A stretch of DNA of 64,000 bases, from the NCBI GenBank assembly GCA_036378955.1, contig DASUVM010000008.1, positions 62,001-126,000 of the forward strand, in the 5' to 3' direction. Position 1 is the first letter of the stretch, and each line of letters opens with the position of its first letter. Origin of the DNA: DASUVM01 sp036378955 (GTDB taxonomy: Bacteria; Patescibacteriota; Saccharimonadia; Saccharimonadales; Saccharimonadaceae). The notes under the pieces are model-generated. The model was not told the origin of the DNA, did not search any database, and saw nothing but the letters and a program-made list of their open reading frames with translations. Shown piece by piece: positions 17,093 to 24,918 of the stretch. The position numbers were made by a program, and so were the translations under genes.

Positions 17093-17688
17093 GACAAAAC
17101 ATCTCGTTTAATATCGTCTTTATGAGTGTTGAGTACCTCAAAGATATAGGGTGCTTCTGCCCCAAGGTCAACTTGGCTGCCGAGGCTTTCGGTAATATAG
17201 CTCGTGACAATGTCGTTAAACTTAGCGTTAAAGGCTTGCAGACGTTTTTCGCGTTCGGCGCTTACTTCTTCGTCGAGCTGCTTAAAAAGTTCTCTGCGGC
17301 GCTCGGCAAGCTCTGCCTGCAGGGCATCAAATGATGCAACGCTTTTACTGCTCAGTTGTTCGAGGTTGGCATGATATTTTTCAAGCTCTTGTGTGGTTGC
17401 AGTTTCAATGTGTTGGGCAATCTCGGTGGCTGATGTATCGAGTGAGGCCTGCAGCTTAACGGCCGCTCTTTCAACTGCCTCAACTAGAAGTGCCTCGGCT
17501 TTTGCTTCAACCGCCTGGCGGTCGACTTCAGGGAACACCTTTGTGCCCTCAACGTGAACATCATAGTGCTTTGGCGTGGGTTTACCTCGTAATTTGCGGT
17601 CAAGATAGCCTGCCCAGATGAGGCTGGCGGCGTTAATAATGCCCATGCCAATAAGGCCAATGACGAGTACGAGCGTGAGCGTATCCAT
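17089..17688 (-). CDS. atpF: Stator stalk protein, subunit-b-like
   Basis: One N-terminal membrane helix (LTLVLVIGLIGMGIINAASLI) is followed by ~140 residues of charged coiled coil rich in Ala, Glu and Gln. This is the layout of F0 subunit b. Between them lies an insert (YLDRKLRGKPTPKHYDVHVEG) that is not standard. The position directly before delta supports b. Sequence identity to b is not obvious, so the call rests on architecture and context. Confidence 0.7.
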   Translation of the reverse strand: MDTLTLVLVIGLIGMGIINAASLIWAGYLDRKLRGKPTPKHYDVHVEGTKVFPEVDRQAVEAKAEALLVEAVERAAVKLQASLDTSATEIAQHIETATTQELEKYHANLEQLSSKSVASFDALQAELAERRRELFKQLDEEVSAEREKRLQAFNAKFNDIVTSYITESLGSQVDLGAEAPYIFEVLNTHKDDIKRDVLS

Positions 17689-18200
17689 TACTTTTTTTGG
17701 TTTTCCTTGATTGCTTGCACGACTTTGCTGTCGGCTTTTAGGTTTTCCCAGAATAGCATGTGCTCGTCGTTAATAAACATCACATCCTCAGGGCCATGCA
17801 CCTCGCCGCCCAGCTTAGAAAGTGAAGCTTGTTGCGGAGTTTGCCCCGCGGCATCATCTTTTTGTGGCTGAACGGGCTGCTGCACCTGAAGATAATAGAC
17901 ATCTTTTAAAACAAAGTGGTGTGGCGAAGCTTGTTCTAGGTGGCCAAAGTATACTTGACTATTAGAAAGAAAGACAGCTTGGTATCCATCGCGGTTAATA
18001 TATTTTTCGGCACCAAAGAACTTGTTGCCCCATAAGAACGCCGTCGCAATAATAAGTGATAAGACTATTGCAATGCCAGCAATAATCCACTTCATATCTC
18101 GGCGAGGCTGTTTCACGGCACTCATATTTACTTGGTTCGCAGCAGATACCGGCGTTGATACCGTCTTTGGTTGTGGCCGATGGCTCGTGCGTATATCCAT
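17688..18200 (-). CDS. Single-pass membrane protein heading the F1 operon
   Basis: A basic N-terminal tail of ~35 residues, one helix (WIIAGIAIVLSLIIATAFLWG) and ~110 outside residues (AEKYINRDGYQAVFLSNSQVY, then ASPHHFVLKDVYYL). The outside part looks like a small beta domain followed by a Gln/Pro-rich linker and a helical end. It is the first gene of the ATPase transcript, where a typical operon would carry subunit a. It is clearly not subunit a: one helix and no conserved Arg helix. Its stop overlaps the next start by one base. Family not recognised; a structural or assembly role with the ATPase is inferred from position only. Confidence 0.6.
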   Translation of the reverse strand: MDIRTSHRPQPKTVSTPVSAANQVNMSAVKQPRRDMKWIIAGIAIVLSLIIATAFLWGNKFFGAEKYINRDGYQAVFLSNSQVYFGHLEQASPHHFVLKDVYYLQVQQPVQPQKDDAAGQTPQQASLSKLGGEVHGPEDVMFINDEHMLFWENLKADSKVVQAIKENQKK

Positions 18201-18260
18201 ACCACCTTTTTGCCTTTTGGCAAACCCCTCACTTATTCCAGCTTAAGCTTAATTGTTATT

Positions 18261-18289
18261 AGTGTAGTAAATTGATTTTGATAATGCAA
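18261..18289 (-). promoter_or_regulatory. Probable promoter of the F1 ATPase operon
   Basis: On the minus strand, TTGCAT (18289-18284), a 17-bp spacer and TACACT (18266-18261), about 60 nt before ATG 18200. An AAGGTGG ribosome site precedes that ATG. A TATAAT box at 18320-18325 serves the divergent gene. Confidence 0.5.
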
Positions 18290-18356
18290 TAAACTTTCGC
18301 GATTTTACCGTAACCACGATATAATAACTGCAATACGGTGGTAATGGGTAATTTTG

Positions 18357-19181
18357 ATGAAGCGGCAAACAATGCTTAAGCTGATGGTGATGGTGGGAGT
18401 GCTGGGCCTGTGGGCTGGTGCTCCTGTGGTTGCCCAGAGCAATGGCTCGGCTGCCATTTCACAGGGCTTTCAAACACACGATAATAATCTTCGTGCCGGT
18501 GCTTTGGTGAGCTTTGAGCGCGGCAATAACGATCGAGTCGAGCTAGCAAACCGTGAAAGTGCCGAGCAGTTGATTGGTGTTGTTGGCGAAAAGCCTCTCG
18601 TTGCGCTCTCGGCCAGTGCCTCTGAAACACAGGTGGTTACCCAGGGCGTGGCGCCTGTGCTGGTCAGTACTATCAATGGCGATGTAAAGTCTGGCGATAA
18701 AATTACCGCCTCACCAATTAATGGCGTGGGTATGAAGGCGACAGCCAGTAGTGTTGTGATCGGCACGGCACGAGAGGACCTATCTGCTAAGCCCACGCAA
18801 GAGGTGACGGTGACCGACACCGATAAGCATACAAAACAAGTGCAGATAGGGACTATCTCTGCGCAAATAAATATTACCTATTTTGCGGGCACAGAAACGG
18901 CGCAGAGTTTTCTGCCCCCATTTCTGCAGCAAATGGCGAACAGTATCGCGGGGCGCGAGGTGCCAGTATTGCGCGTTGTAATGGGCCTTTTGCTGTTAAT
19001 AGCGGGATTCATTGGTGCGGGCATATTACTCTATTCTTCGGTGCAATCGAGCATTATATCAATTGGCCGCAACCCTTTGTCTGAAGGGGCTGTTAATAAA
19101 AGTTTACTAAGGGTGGGGCTCATTGCAGCAGTGGTGCTATTAACGGCGACCGCCGCTGTCTATCTGGTGTTCACTCTATAA
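18357..19181 (+). CDS. Secreted-domain protein with a subunit-c-like C-terminal helical hairpin
   Basis: A signal peptide (MKRQTMLKLMVMVGVLGLWA, then GAPVVAQ) precedes ~165 extracellular residues of beta type. Two helices at the C-terminus (VVMGLLLLIAGFIGAGILL and LLRVGLIAAVVLLTATAAVY) are joined by the loop SIIGRNP-like IISIGRNPLSEGAVNKS. That GRNP loop and its spacing resemble F0 subunit c, whose loop is cytoplasmic and touches gamma/epsilon. The predicted topology here agrees. The acidic residue needed for proton binding in helix 2 is absent; Val or Ala is at that place. The gene diverges from the F1 operon. A derived c-like anchor is one reading; chance similarity is the other. Confidence 0.6.
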   Translation: MKRQTMLKLMVMVGVLGLWAGAPVVAQSNGSAAISQGFQTHDNNLRAGALVSFERGNNDRVELANRESAEQLIGVVGEKPLVALSASASETQVVTQGVAPVLVSTINGDVKSGDKITASPINGVGMKATASSVVIGTAREDLSAKPTQEVTVTDTDKHTKQVQIGTISAQINITYFAGTETAQSFLPPFLQQMANSIAGREVPVLRVVMGLLLLIAGFIGAGILLYSSVQSSIISIGRNPLSEGAVNKSLLRVGLIAAVVLLTATAAVYLVFTL

Positions 19182-19252
19182 AAAGGATTCTGGTCTACAC
19201 TTGCACTATGGCTCCACCTTTATTAAACGCGGGTACACTATTGAAGTAATAT

Positions 19253-19292
19253 GTAAACACCCCCAACCTCTGCGCCGGCTAGGGGTGTTTAC
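19253..19292. terminator. Bidirectional terminator hairpin
   Basis: A perfect 11-bp stem, GTAAACACCCC (19253-19263) with GGGGTGTTTAC (19282-19292). It lies between the convergent genes ending at 19181 and 19319. Confidence 0.65.
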
Positions 19293-19318
19293 CTAGCAGG
19301 TGATGCTTGGGGGTGGGA

Positions 19319-20050
19319 CTACTCTGGCGGCTGGGGGTGCAGGCTTTGGCTGATCTCGTTTGCCTTCTGTCGGTACTTATCTGTCGTCAGTGGGCGAAGC
19401 GGGCGATTCACGGTCAGCTCCAGCCGCTCCACGATGGTGTCGATGACAGCAGCAGCGTCTGCGTGAGTGATGCCGAAGTGCTCCATGGTGGCCGGTTGCA
19501 ACGCCAGTTCCCAGAAGAGTGCAGCGCTCTTTGCGCCGTTCGCGGAGCGCAGCTCCCCGCCGGCTCCGTACAACCGAGTTAGCTCACCGTCGAACTCCCT
19601 GAGTCGAGCGATCATAGGGCTTGCGGGGACGCCGTGTCGCTGGGCAAAATGGTTAATCTCTTGCTCAAACTGCGCGAACTTCTCTGCCCCTACCAATTTG
19701 TCTGTGAGTGTCCGTATGAGCGCAGCCGCCAGTGCGTTGACGACAAAGTTCATCGCACTAGGATAGGCCTCAAAAAGGCCTCTCTGACGGTGTACATGTT
19801 GTGCACGAACGGTTGATGGCTCTCGCTCGTTGCTCGGCACGTCGATGCCCTTTACCTCATTCTCAAGATTGATCACGAGGCCGAGAATGTGGCGTGCCAG
19901 CCTTTTTTTGCCGAGTGCATCCAGCACTGCAACGATGTCGCCGTGCAGGGTGAGCAGAGCGAGCCAGATGGCTGGCGTTATTCTGTTTGCCTTGAACTGC
20001 TGCTCAAGAGCGGGAAGTTGCTTCGCTTCGGGAACGGACTCTGCAGACAA
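19319..20050 (-). CDS. Hypothetical helical protein, 243 aa
   Basis: A soluble, mostly helical protein starting from TTG 20050 with GAGAGGA upstream. Segments such as MNFVVNALAAALIRTLTDKLV and KFAQFEQEINHFAQRHGVPA suggest a helical bundle. I do not recognise a family. Its DNA is somewhat GC-richer than neighbours. It is a lone unit framed by a terminator at its 3' end and a divergent promoter region towards lemA. It resembles in style, not in clear sequence, the gene at 61747. Confidence 0.5.
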   Translation of the reverse strand: MSAESVPEAKQLPALEQQFKANRITPAIWLALLTLHGDIVAVLDALGKKRLARHILGLVINLENEVKGIDVPSNEREPSTVRAQHVHRQRGLFEAYPSAMNFVVNALAAALIRTLTDKLVGAEKFAQFEQEINHFAQRHGVPASPMIARLREFDGELTRLYGAGGELRSANGAKSAALFWELALQPATMEHFGITHADAAAVIDTIVERLELTVNRPLRPLTTDKYRQKANEISQSLHPQPPE

Positions 20051-20172
20051 CAGGGGTTCCTCTCAGTAGTTGCCAGGGCAGTACAGTTTTATACTGTAAC
20101 ATAAGTTTGAGGCTTAGCAATGCCTTTAGCCTACATACCATTACTTAGAAGCTGCCAAAAAAATAGTAAAAA

Positions 20173-20181
20173 TGCTATACT
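20173..20181 (+). promoter_or_regulatory. Extended -10 promoter of the lemA operon
   Basis: TGC plus TATACT (20176-20181) lies 27 nt before ATG 20209. An AAGGAAA ribosome site falls between them, so this transcript has a short normal leader. Confidence 0.5.
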
Positions 20182-20208
20182 ATATGTAACAGATAAAAAA
20201 GGAAACGT

Positions 20209-20766
20209 ATGGAAGTTTTATATATTGTTCTTGGTGTTGTTGTGCTGCTTGGCCTCTTTTTGTGGGTGGCATACAACGGGTTAGTAAAAGCAAAAATTCG
20301 CACCGATGAGGCGTGGAGCGATATCACGGTTCAATTAAAGCGCCGCACCGACCTTATTCCTAACCTTGTGAACGCCGTGAAGGGGTATGCCAAGCACGAG
20401 AAAGAAGTGTTCGAGAATGTCACCAAAGCCCGAACCGCCGTTATGGGCGCCAATGGCGTTAAAGAAACAGCTGCCGCTGAAAACATGTTTGAAGAAACGC
20501 TCAAAAGCCTGTTTGCCGTTGCCGAGAACTACCCGCAGCTGCGTGCCAGCGAAAACTTTCAGCAGTTGCAGGCTGAACTGGTTGATACTGAAGATAAAAT
20601 CCAGGCTGCTCGCCGCTTCTATAATGGTGCAGTTCGCGACCTTAACATTAAAATTCAAGTGTTCCCAACGAATGTTTTTGCCGGTATGATTGGCTTTTCA
20701 AAACGCGAGTTCTTTGAGGTAGAAGACATTGCCTCAATTGAAAAACCAGTCAAAGTAGAATTTTAG
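20209..20766 (+). CDS. lemA: LemA family protein
   Basis: A 185-residue LemA: an N-terminal membrane helix (VLYIVLGVVVLLGLFLWVAYN) and the family block VKAKIRTDEAWSDITVQLKRR, then DLIPNLVNAVKGYAKHE and a C-terminal PTNVFAGMIGFSKREFFE. The fold is an antiparallel helical bundle displayed outside the membrane; its role is unclear. LemA is commonly paired with HtpX, and here htpX starts 23 bp downstream. Confidence 0.95.
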   Translation: MEVLYIVLGVVVLLGLFLWVAYNGLVKAKIRTDEAWSDITVQLKRRTDLIPNLVNAVKGYAKHEKEVFENVTKARTAVMGANGVKETAAAENMFEETLKSLFAVAENYPQLRASENFQQLQAELVDTEDKIQAARRFYNGAVRDLNIKIQVFPTNVFAGMIGFSKREFFEVEDIASIEKPVKVEF

Positions 20767-20789
20767 TGAGCAGATAGAAGGAAGAACTT

Positions 20790-21659
20790 ATGTACGCGGC
20801 AATCGCGAGTAATAAGCGGCGAACATTTCTCATTATCGGATTGTTTGTGGTTATCATTGCAGCCTTAAGCTGGCTCGCCAGCCAGCTCTTAGGCGGCAAT
20901 GTGCCATATGTTACCATAACGGCTCTTGTTATTGCAGGAATTTACGCCCTATTTCAGTATTTTATGGCCGATAAGATAGCCTTGGCCGTTAACGGCGCGA
21001 AAGAAATTCAAAAGCGGGACAACCCGCGGTTATATCGTACGGTTGAAAATTTAACCATTGCTGCCGGTTTGCCAATGCCAAAGGTCTATATTATGCAAGA
21101 GCCAGCACCAAATGCCTTCGCCACCGGCCGCGACCCGCAGCATGCTGTTGTTTGCGCGACAACTGGCCTGCTCGATATCATGAACGATACCGAGCTTGAA
21201 GCAGTTATGGCACACGAACTTGGCCACGTGCAAAATTATGACATTCGAGTCATGATGATCGTGTTTGGTTTAGTGAGTGCAATTGGTTTTATTGCCGACA
21301 TGATGCTTCGGCTGGTGTGGTTTAGCGACAACGACAATCGTAACCCTGTTTTTGTCGTGCTCGCAGTTGCGGCTGCTATCTTGGCGCCATTCGTTGCCTT
21401 GCTGGTGCAGTTGGCCGTGTCGCGTCGCCGCGAATATCTGGCTGATAGCACCGGGGCGCTGTTAACTCGTTACCCCGAAGGCCTTGCCAGCGCACTTGAA
21501 AAAATCGCCGCTGCAGGCTCGGCCACTCGCCGCCAAAACACCTCAACTGCTCATTTATTTTTTGCAAACCCTTTGAAAAAAGGTTTTTTTGCAAACTTAA
21601 TGAGCACGCACCCACCAGTTAAAGAACGAATTACCCGGCTGCGTAACATGGGGCTGTAA
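20790..21659 (+). CDS. htpX: HtpX membrane zinc metalloprotease (M48)
   Basis: 289 residues with two N-terminal helices, the zinc motif HELGH near residue 141, a pair of further helices, and the third ligand region RRREYLADSTGALL near residue 213. The ending HPPVKERITRL is family-typical. HtpX degrades damaged membrane proteins from the cytoplasmic side. It is co-transcribed with lemA; the next gene starts three bases after its stop. Confidence 0.95.
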   Translation: MYAAIASNKRRTFLIIGLFVVIIAALSWLASQLLGGNVPYVTITALVIAGIYALFQYFMADKIALAVNGAKEIQKRDNPRLYRTVENLTIAAGLPMPKVYIMQEPAPNAFATGRDPQHAVVCATTGLLDIMNDTELEAVMAHELGHVQNYDIRVMMIVFGLVSAIGFIADMMLRLVWFSDNDNRNPVFVVLAVAAAILAPFVALLVQLAVSRRREYLADSTGALLTRYPEGLASALEKIAAAGSATRRQNTSTAHLFFANPLKKGFFANLMSTHPPVKERITRLRNMGL

Positions 21660-21661
21660 AC

Positions 21662-22696
21662 ATGCCTAAAACAAAAAAAGAAACACCGCCTCTTAAGAAA
21701 AATATTTTCAAAAAAGCTGTTCATAACGTTCGTGTGGCCCATGAGCGTCACCAAAAAACAGCAATACATCGCAGTTTTCGCCTGAGCCGGCGCAGTGAAC
21801 TGCCTAAGTTAGAGAAGCTACCTTCGGCCATTCGCCTTATGAAGCAGACCGGCATGGTGCTTTTAGGGCAGCGCTCAATTATTATTGTGCTGCTTGTGCT
21901 CTATGTCATTATTGCCTGGGCGGTGAACGGCATGTTTGCTCTGACAGATTTTGCCGAGCTTAAAAACGCCTTCTTAGCAGGCGAAGACAGCCAGGGTTTC
22001 AGCGGTGTTGTGGCGCTGTTAGATAGTTTCTTCACCGTTCAAACCGATACTGCCCAACAAAATCAGCCAGCACTCATTATGCTTAACCTTGCCAGCCTGT
22101 TATTTTGGCTGGCTTTTATATGGGTGGCTCGTTACGAAATTGCCAAAAAAATCACCGGTGTGCGTGAAGCACTTTATACAAGCGGTACCGCACTTGTGCC
22201 ATTCATACTGCTGCTGGGAGTGATTTTTATTCAGAGCTTTCCAGGGGCTTATGGCTTTTCAATAGCCGGGAACGTTGCCACCGGCAAAGTCTTTATTGGC
22301 GGCTTCGAAGTTGCTATGTTTTCATTGCTGGCATTTTTGCTAGTAACAATATCGGTTTATTTTATAATAGGCTCAATTATGGCGCTTCAAGTTGTCGCTC
22401 TGCCGGGAATGTACCCATGGAAGGCGCTACGAAATGCCCAAAAGCTAGTAGCAGGTCAGCGTTTTAGTCTTTTAAGAAAATACCTCATGGCCGCCGTGGT
22501 AATGGCAGCGGTGTGGATCGCGTTTTTTGTGCCAACACTCATGCTTGAGAATGCCGTGTGCGGTGTCGAAAGCTGCTGGGTAGGAATAACAATCTTGCCG
22601 CTTGTCTACTATCTGTTGCTCGGTATTTTTGTTATGTTTGCCAGTACCTACCTATATATTGTTTATCGGGCACTGTTAGATTTGCAGAAGGAATAA
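21662..22696 (+). CDS. Polytopic membrane protein, 344 aa
   Basis: A basic cytoplasmic N-terminus of ~65 residues rich in Lys and Arg is followed by about six hydrophobic helices (for example SIIIVLLVLYVIIAWAVNGMF and FSLLAFLLVTISVYFIIGSIM). The segment MYPWKALRNAQKLVAGQRF is a conserved-looking cytoplasmic loop between helices. No transporter or enzyme motif is recognised. It is tightly linked: two bases after htpX and three before ligA. Confidence 0.6.
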   Translation: MPKTKKETPPLKKNIFKKAVHNVRVAHERHQKTAIHRSFRLSRRSELPKLEKLPSAIRLMKQTGMVLLGQRSIIIVLLVLYVIIAWAVNGMFALTDFAELKNAFLAGEDSQGFSGVVALLDSFFTVQTDTAQQNQPALIMLNLASLLFWLAFIWVARYEIAKKITGVREALYTSGTALVPFILLLGVIFIQSFPGAYGFSIAGNVATGKVFIGGFEVAMFSLLAFLLVTISVYFIIGSIMALQVVALPGMYPWKALRNAQKLVAGQRFSLLRKYLMAAVVMAAVWIAFFVPTLMLENAVCGVESCWVGITILPLVYYLLLGIFVMFASTYLYIVYRALLDLQKE

Positions 22697-22699
22697 TTT

Positions 22700-24727
22700 G
22701 TGGTAAAACTTTCAAAAACCGCTGCTGCCGCTCGCGTCAAAAAATTATGTAAGCTAATTAACGATTATCGCTACCATTATCACGTGCTCGACGAAAGTAT
22801 TATGAGCGAGGCGGCGGCAGACAGCCTGAAACACGAGCTAGCGCAGCTTGAGGAACAATATCCCGATTTGATAACGCCCGATAGCCCAACGCAGCGTGTT
22901 GCCGGTGCGCCGCTCCCTGGTTTCAGTAAAGTTGAGCATAGCTCGCGCATGTTAAGCCTTAACGATGTGTTTAACCGCGATGAAGTTGAAGCATGGGTCA
23001 AACGAACCCAAAAGCTGGTGCCAGAAGAAACCTTAGAATTTTTTGTTGATATTAAAATGGATGGCCTCGCTTGTGCGTTGATTTATCAAGATGGCGCCTT
23101 TATACAAGCCGTTACCCGGGGTGACGGGCTTGTGGGTGAAGATGTAACGCAAAATATCGCAACGCTTGAAAACGTGCCCTTTCATCTGCGTGACGATAAA
23201 AAGTTCCGCCAGTTTTTACAGGGTCGCACCGAGATTCGTGGTGAGGTTATTATGCTCAAAGAAGCATTTAAAAAACTCAATGCCACGCGCGAGGCGGCCG
23301 GCTTACCAGTGTTTGCTAACCCGCGCAACCTCGCTGCCGGCACCATTCGCCAGCTTGATCCAAAGTTAGTGGCAGCGCGGCCACTGCTGTTTCGAGCTTA
23401 TGATTTGCTTCGTGATGATCCTCGTGAGGTACCAACCAACGCATTTGCTTACGAAGCGCTTCGGGCGTTGGGTGCCAGTGCCAACTCTCAGGCCGCAGTG
23501 CTCAAAACAGTTGATGAAATTATGCAACTTGTCGACTATTGGGATAAAAAACGGCATGATTTACCGTTTAATACCGATGGTTTGGTGATTAAAATTAACA
23601 AGCGGGCGATTTTTCGCGAACTTGGTGTTGTTGGTAAGGCGCCGCGCGGCGCGGTAGCCTATAAATATGCCGCCGAAGAGGCAACAACGATTGTGAAAGA
23701 TATTGTGCTAAGTATTGGCCGCACCGGGGCAGCAACGCCGGTTGCCGTTTTTAACCCTGTTGTGGTGGCTGGAACAACAGTACAGCATGCCAGCCTTCAT
23801 AATGCCGATGAAATTGCTCGCAAAGATATTCGTGTAGGTGATACGGTTATTATTTTTAAGGCCGGCGATATTATCCCTCAAGTTTCAAAAGTGCTCTTAG
23901 AACTTCGGCCCAAAAAGACAAAGCCTTTCGACATGGTGAGTGAACTGGCCCGCCAATACCCCGAATTAGCGTTTGTTCGGCCCGAAGGCGAGGCAGTATA
24001 TCGAGTAAAAGGCGCCACCGGTAAGCTCTTGCTACGCCAAGCCTTAGAGCATTTTGCCAGCCGTGGGGCGCTCGATATTGATACGCTCGGCGAAAAAAAT
24101 GTCGCCGCCTTGGTTGACGCCAAGCTCGTGCATGACCTGGCCGACATCTATACACTCACTAAAGAACAAGTGCTTGAGCTTGATCGCTTTGCTGAAATTT
24201 CGGCACATAACTTAATCACCGCCATTGCCGCGGTTAAAAAGCCGGCCTTACCACGCTTTATTTATGGGCTTGGTATTCGCCATGTTGGCTCGCAAACGGC
24301 CATTGATATCGCTGAACATTTCAAATCGCTTGAAAAGTTGGCGCAAGCAACACTCGATGAACTTCGTGAGGTTGAGGGCATTGGCGAAGTAGTGGCAGAG
24401 TCAATTATAGGCTGGTTTGCCGACCCTGATAACCAGCGCTTGCTTGAAAAATTTAAACAATATGGTGTTGAACCCGCGTATACATCGCATGCTACCGGCC
24501 CGCTGCACGACAAAAGCTTCGTGATAACAGGCGCACTTAAAGCCATGAGTCGCGACGAAGCAGCTGATAAAATTAGAGAACTCGGCGGTACCTTTCAAAC
24601 CAGCGTTGGTAAAGGCACAACTTATTTAGTTGCCGGTGCAAGCGTGGGCGAAAGCAAGCTCGAAAAAGCCAAAAAATATGGCACTGAAGTTATAAATGAA
24701 GAAAAACTATTAAAAATGCTGCAATGA
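22700..24727 (+). CDS. ligA: NAD-dependent DNA ligase without zinc-finger cysteines
   Basis: A 675-residue LigA. Domain Ia has YRYHYHVLDE; the adenylation site is IKMDGLACAL (Lys near residue 117). TRGDGLVGEDVT, the OB fold, helix-hairpin-helix repeats (YGLGIRHVG, LREVEGIGEVVAESI) and a C-terminal BRCT (SFVITGALKAMSRDEA) follow. The zinc-finger region between OB and HhH (about residues 410-445) contains no Cys at all: VRPEGEAVYRVKGATGKLL replaces the usual four-Cys motif. The flank ASRGALDIDTLGEKNV is normal. GTG is the start. Replication and repair role as in all bacteria; the missing metal site is the oddity. Confidence 0.95.
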   Translation: MVKLSKTAAAARVKKLCKLINDYRYHYHVLDESIMSEAAADSLKHELAQLEEQYPDLITPDSPTQRVAGAPLPGFSKVEHSSRMLSLNDVFNRDEVEAWVKRTQKLVPEETLEFFVDIKMDGLACALIYQDGAFIQAVTRGDGLVGEDVTQNIATLENVPFHLRDDKKFRQFLQGRTEIRGEVIMLKEAFKKLNATREAAGLPVFANPRNLAAGTIRQLDPKLVAARPLLFRAYDLLRDDPREVPTNAFAYEALRALGASANSQAAVLKTVDEIMQLVDYWDKKRHDLPFNTDGLVIKINKRAIFRELGVVGKAPRGAVAYKYAAEEATTIVKDIVLSIGRTGAATPVAVFNPVVVAGTTVQHASLHNADEIARKDIRVGDTVIIFKAGDIIPQVSKVLLELRPKKTKPFDMVSELARQYPELAFVRPEGEAVYRVKGATGKLLLRQALEHFASRGALDIDTLGEKNVAALVDAKLVHDLADIYTLTKEQVLELDRFAEISAHNLITAIAAVKKPALPRFIYGLGIRHVGSQTAIDIAEHFKSLEKLAQATLDELREVEGIGEVVAESIIGWFADPDNQRLLEKFKQYGVEPAYTSHATGPLHDKSFVITGALKAMSRDEAADKIRELGGTFQTSVGKGTTYLVAGASVGESKLEKAKKYGTEVINEEKLLKMLQ

Positions 24728-24786
24728 GCATTGAAAATCTTGCTCTTTGGCGTAGTAATCAGAGGCCATTGAATGCCTCCTCTAGA

Positions 24787-24827
24787 CAATTAAAAAGCAG
24801 CTTTTTTATAAAGCTGCTTTTTAATTG
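24787..24827 (+). terminator. Strong intrinsic terminator after ligA
   Basis: A perfect 17-bp inverted repeat (24787-24803 with 24811-24827) around TTTTATA, AT-rich at the base with a GCAGC/GCTGC core. It ends the lemA-htpX-ligA transcript and may also act on the convergent gene. Confidence 0.8.
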
Positions 24828-24918
24828 ATATTTTTTATCGCGCCTATATACTTCATAGACCCATCAATCTGCCATTTTGTTCTGGATATGTAGATAACCG
24901 AAACTGTCTCGACTTCGG

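Noticed and set aside
23871..24155. Minus-strand frames of about 90 codons inside ligA
   Set aside because: Arg-rich shadow composition opposite a well-supported ligA domain.
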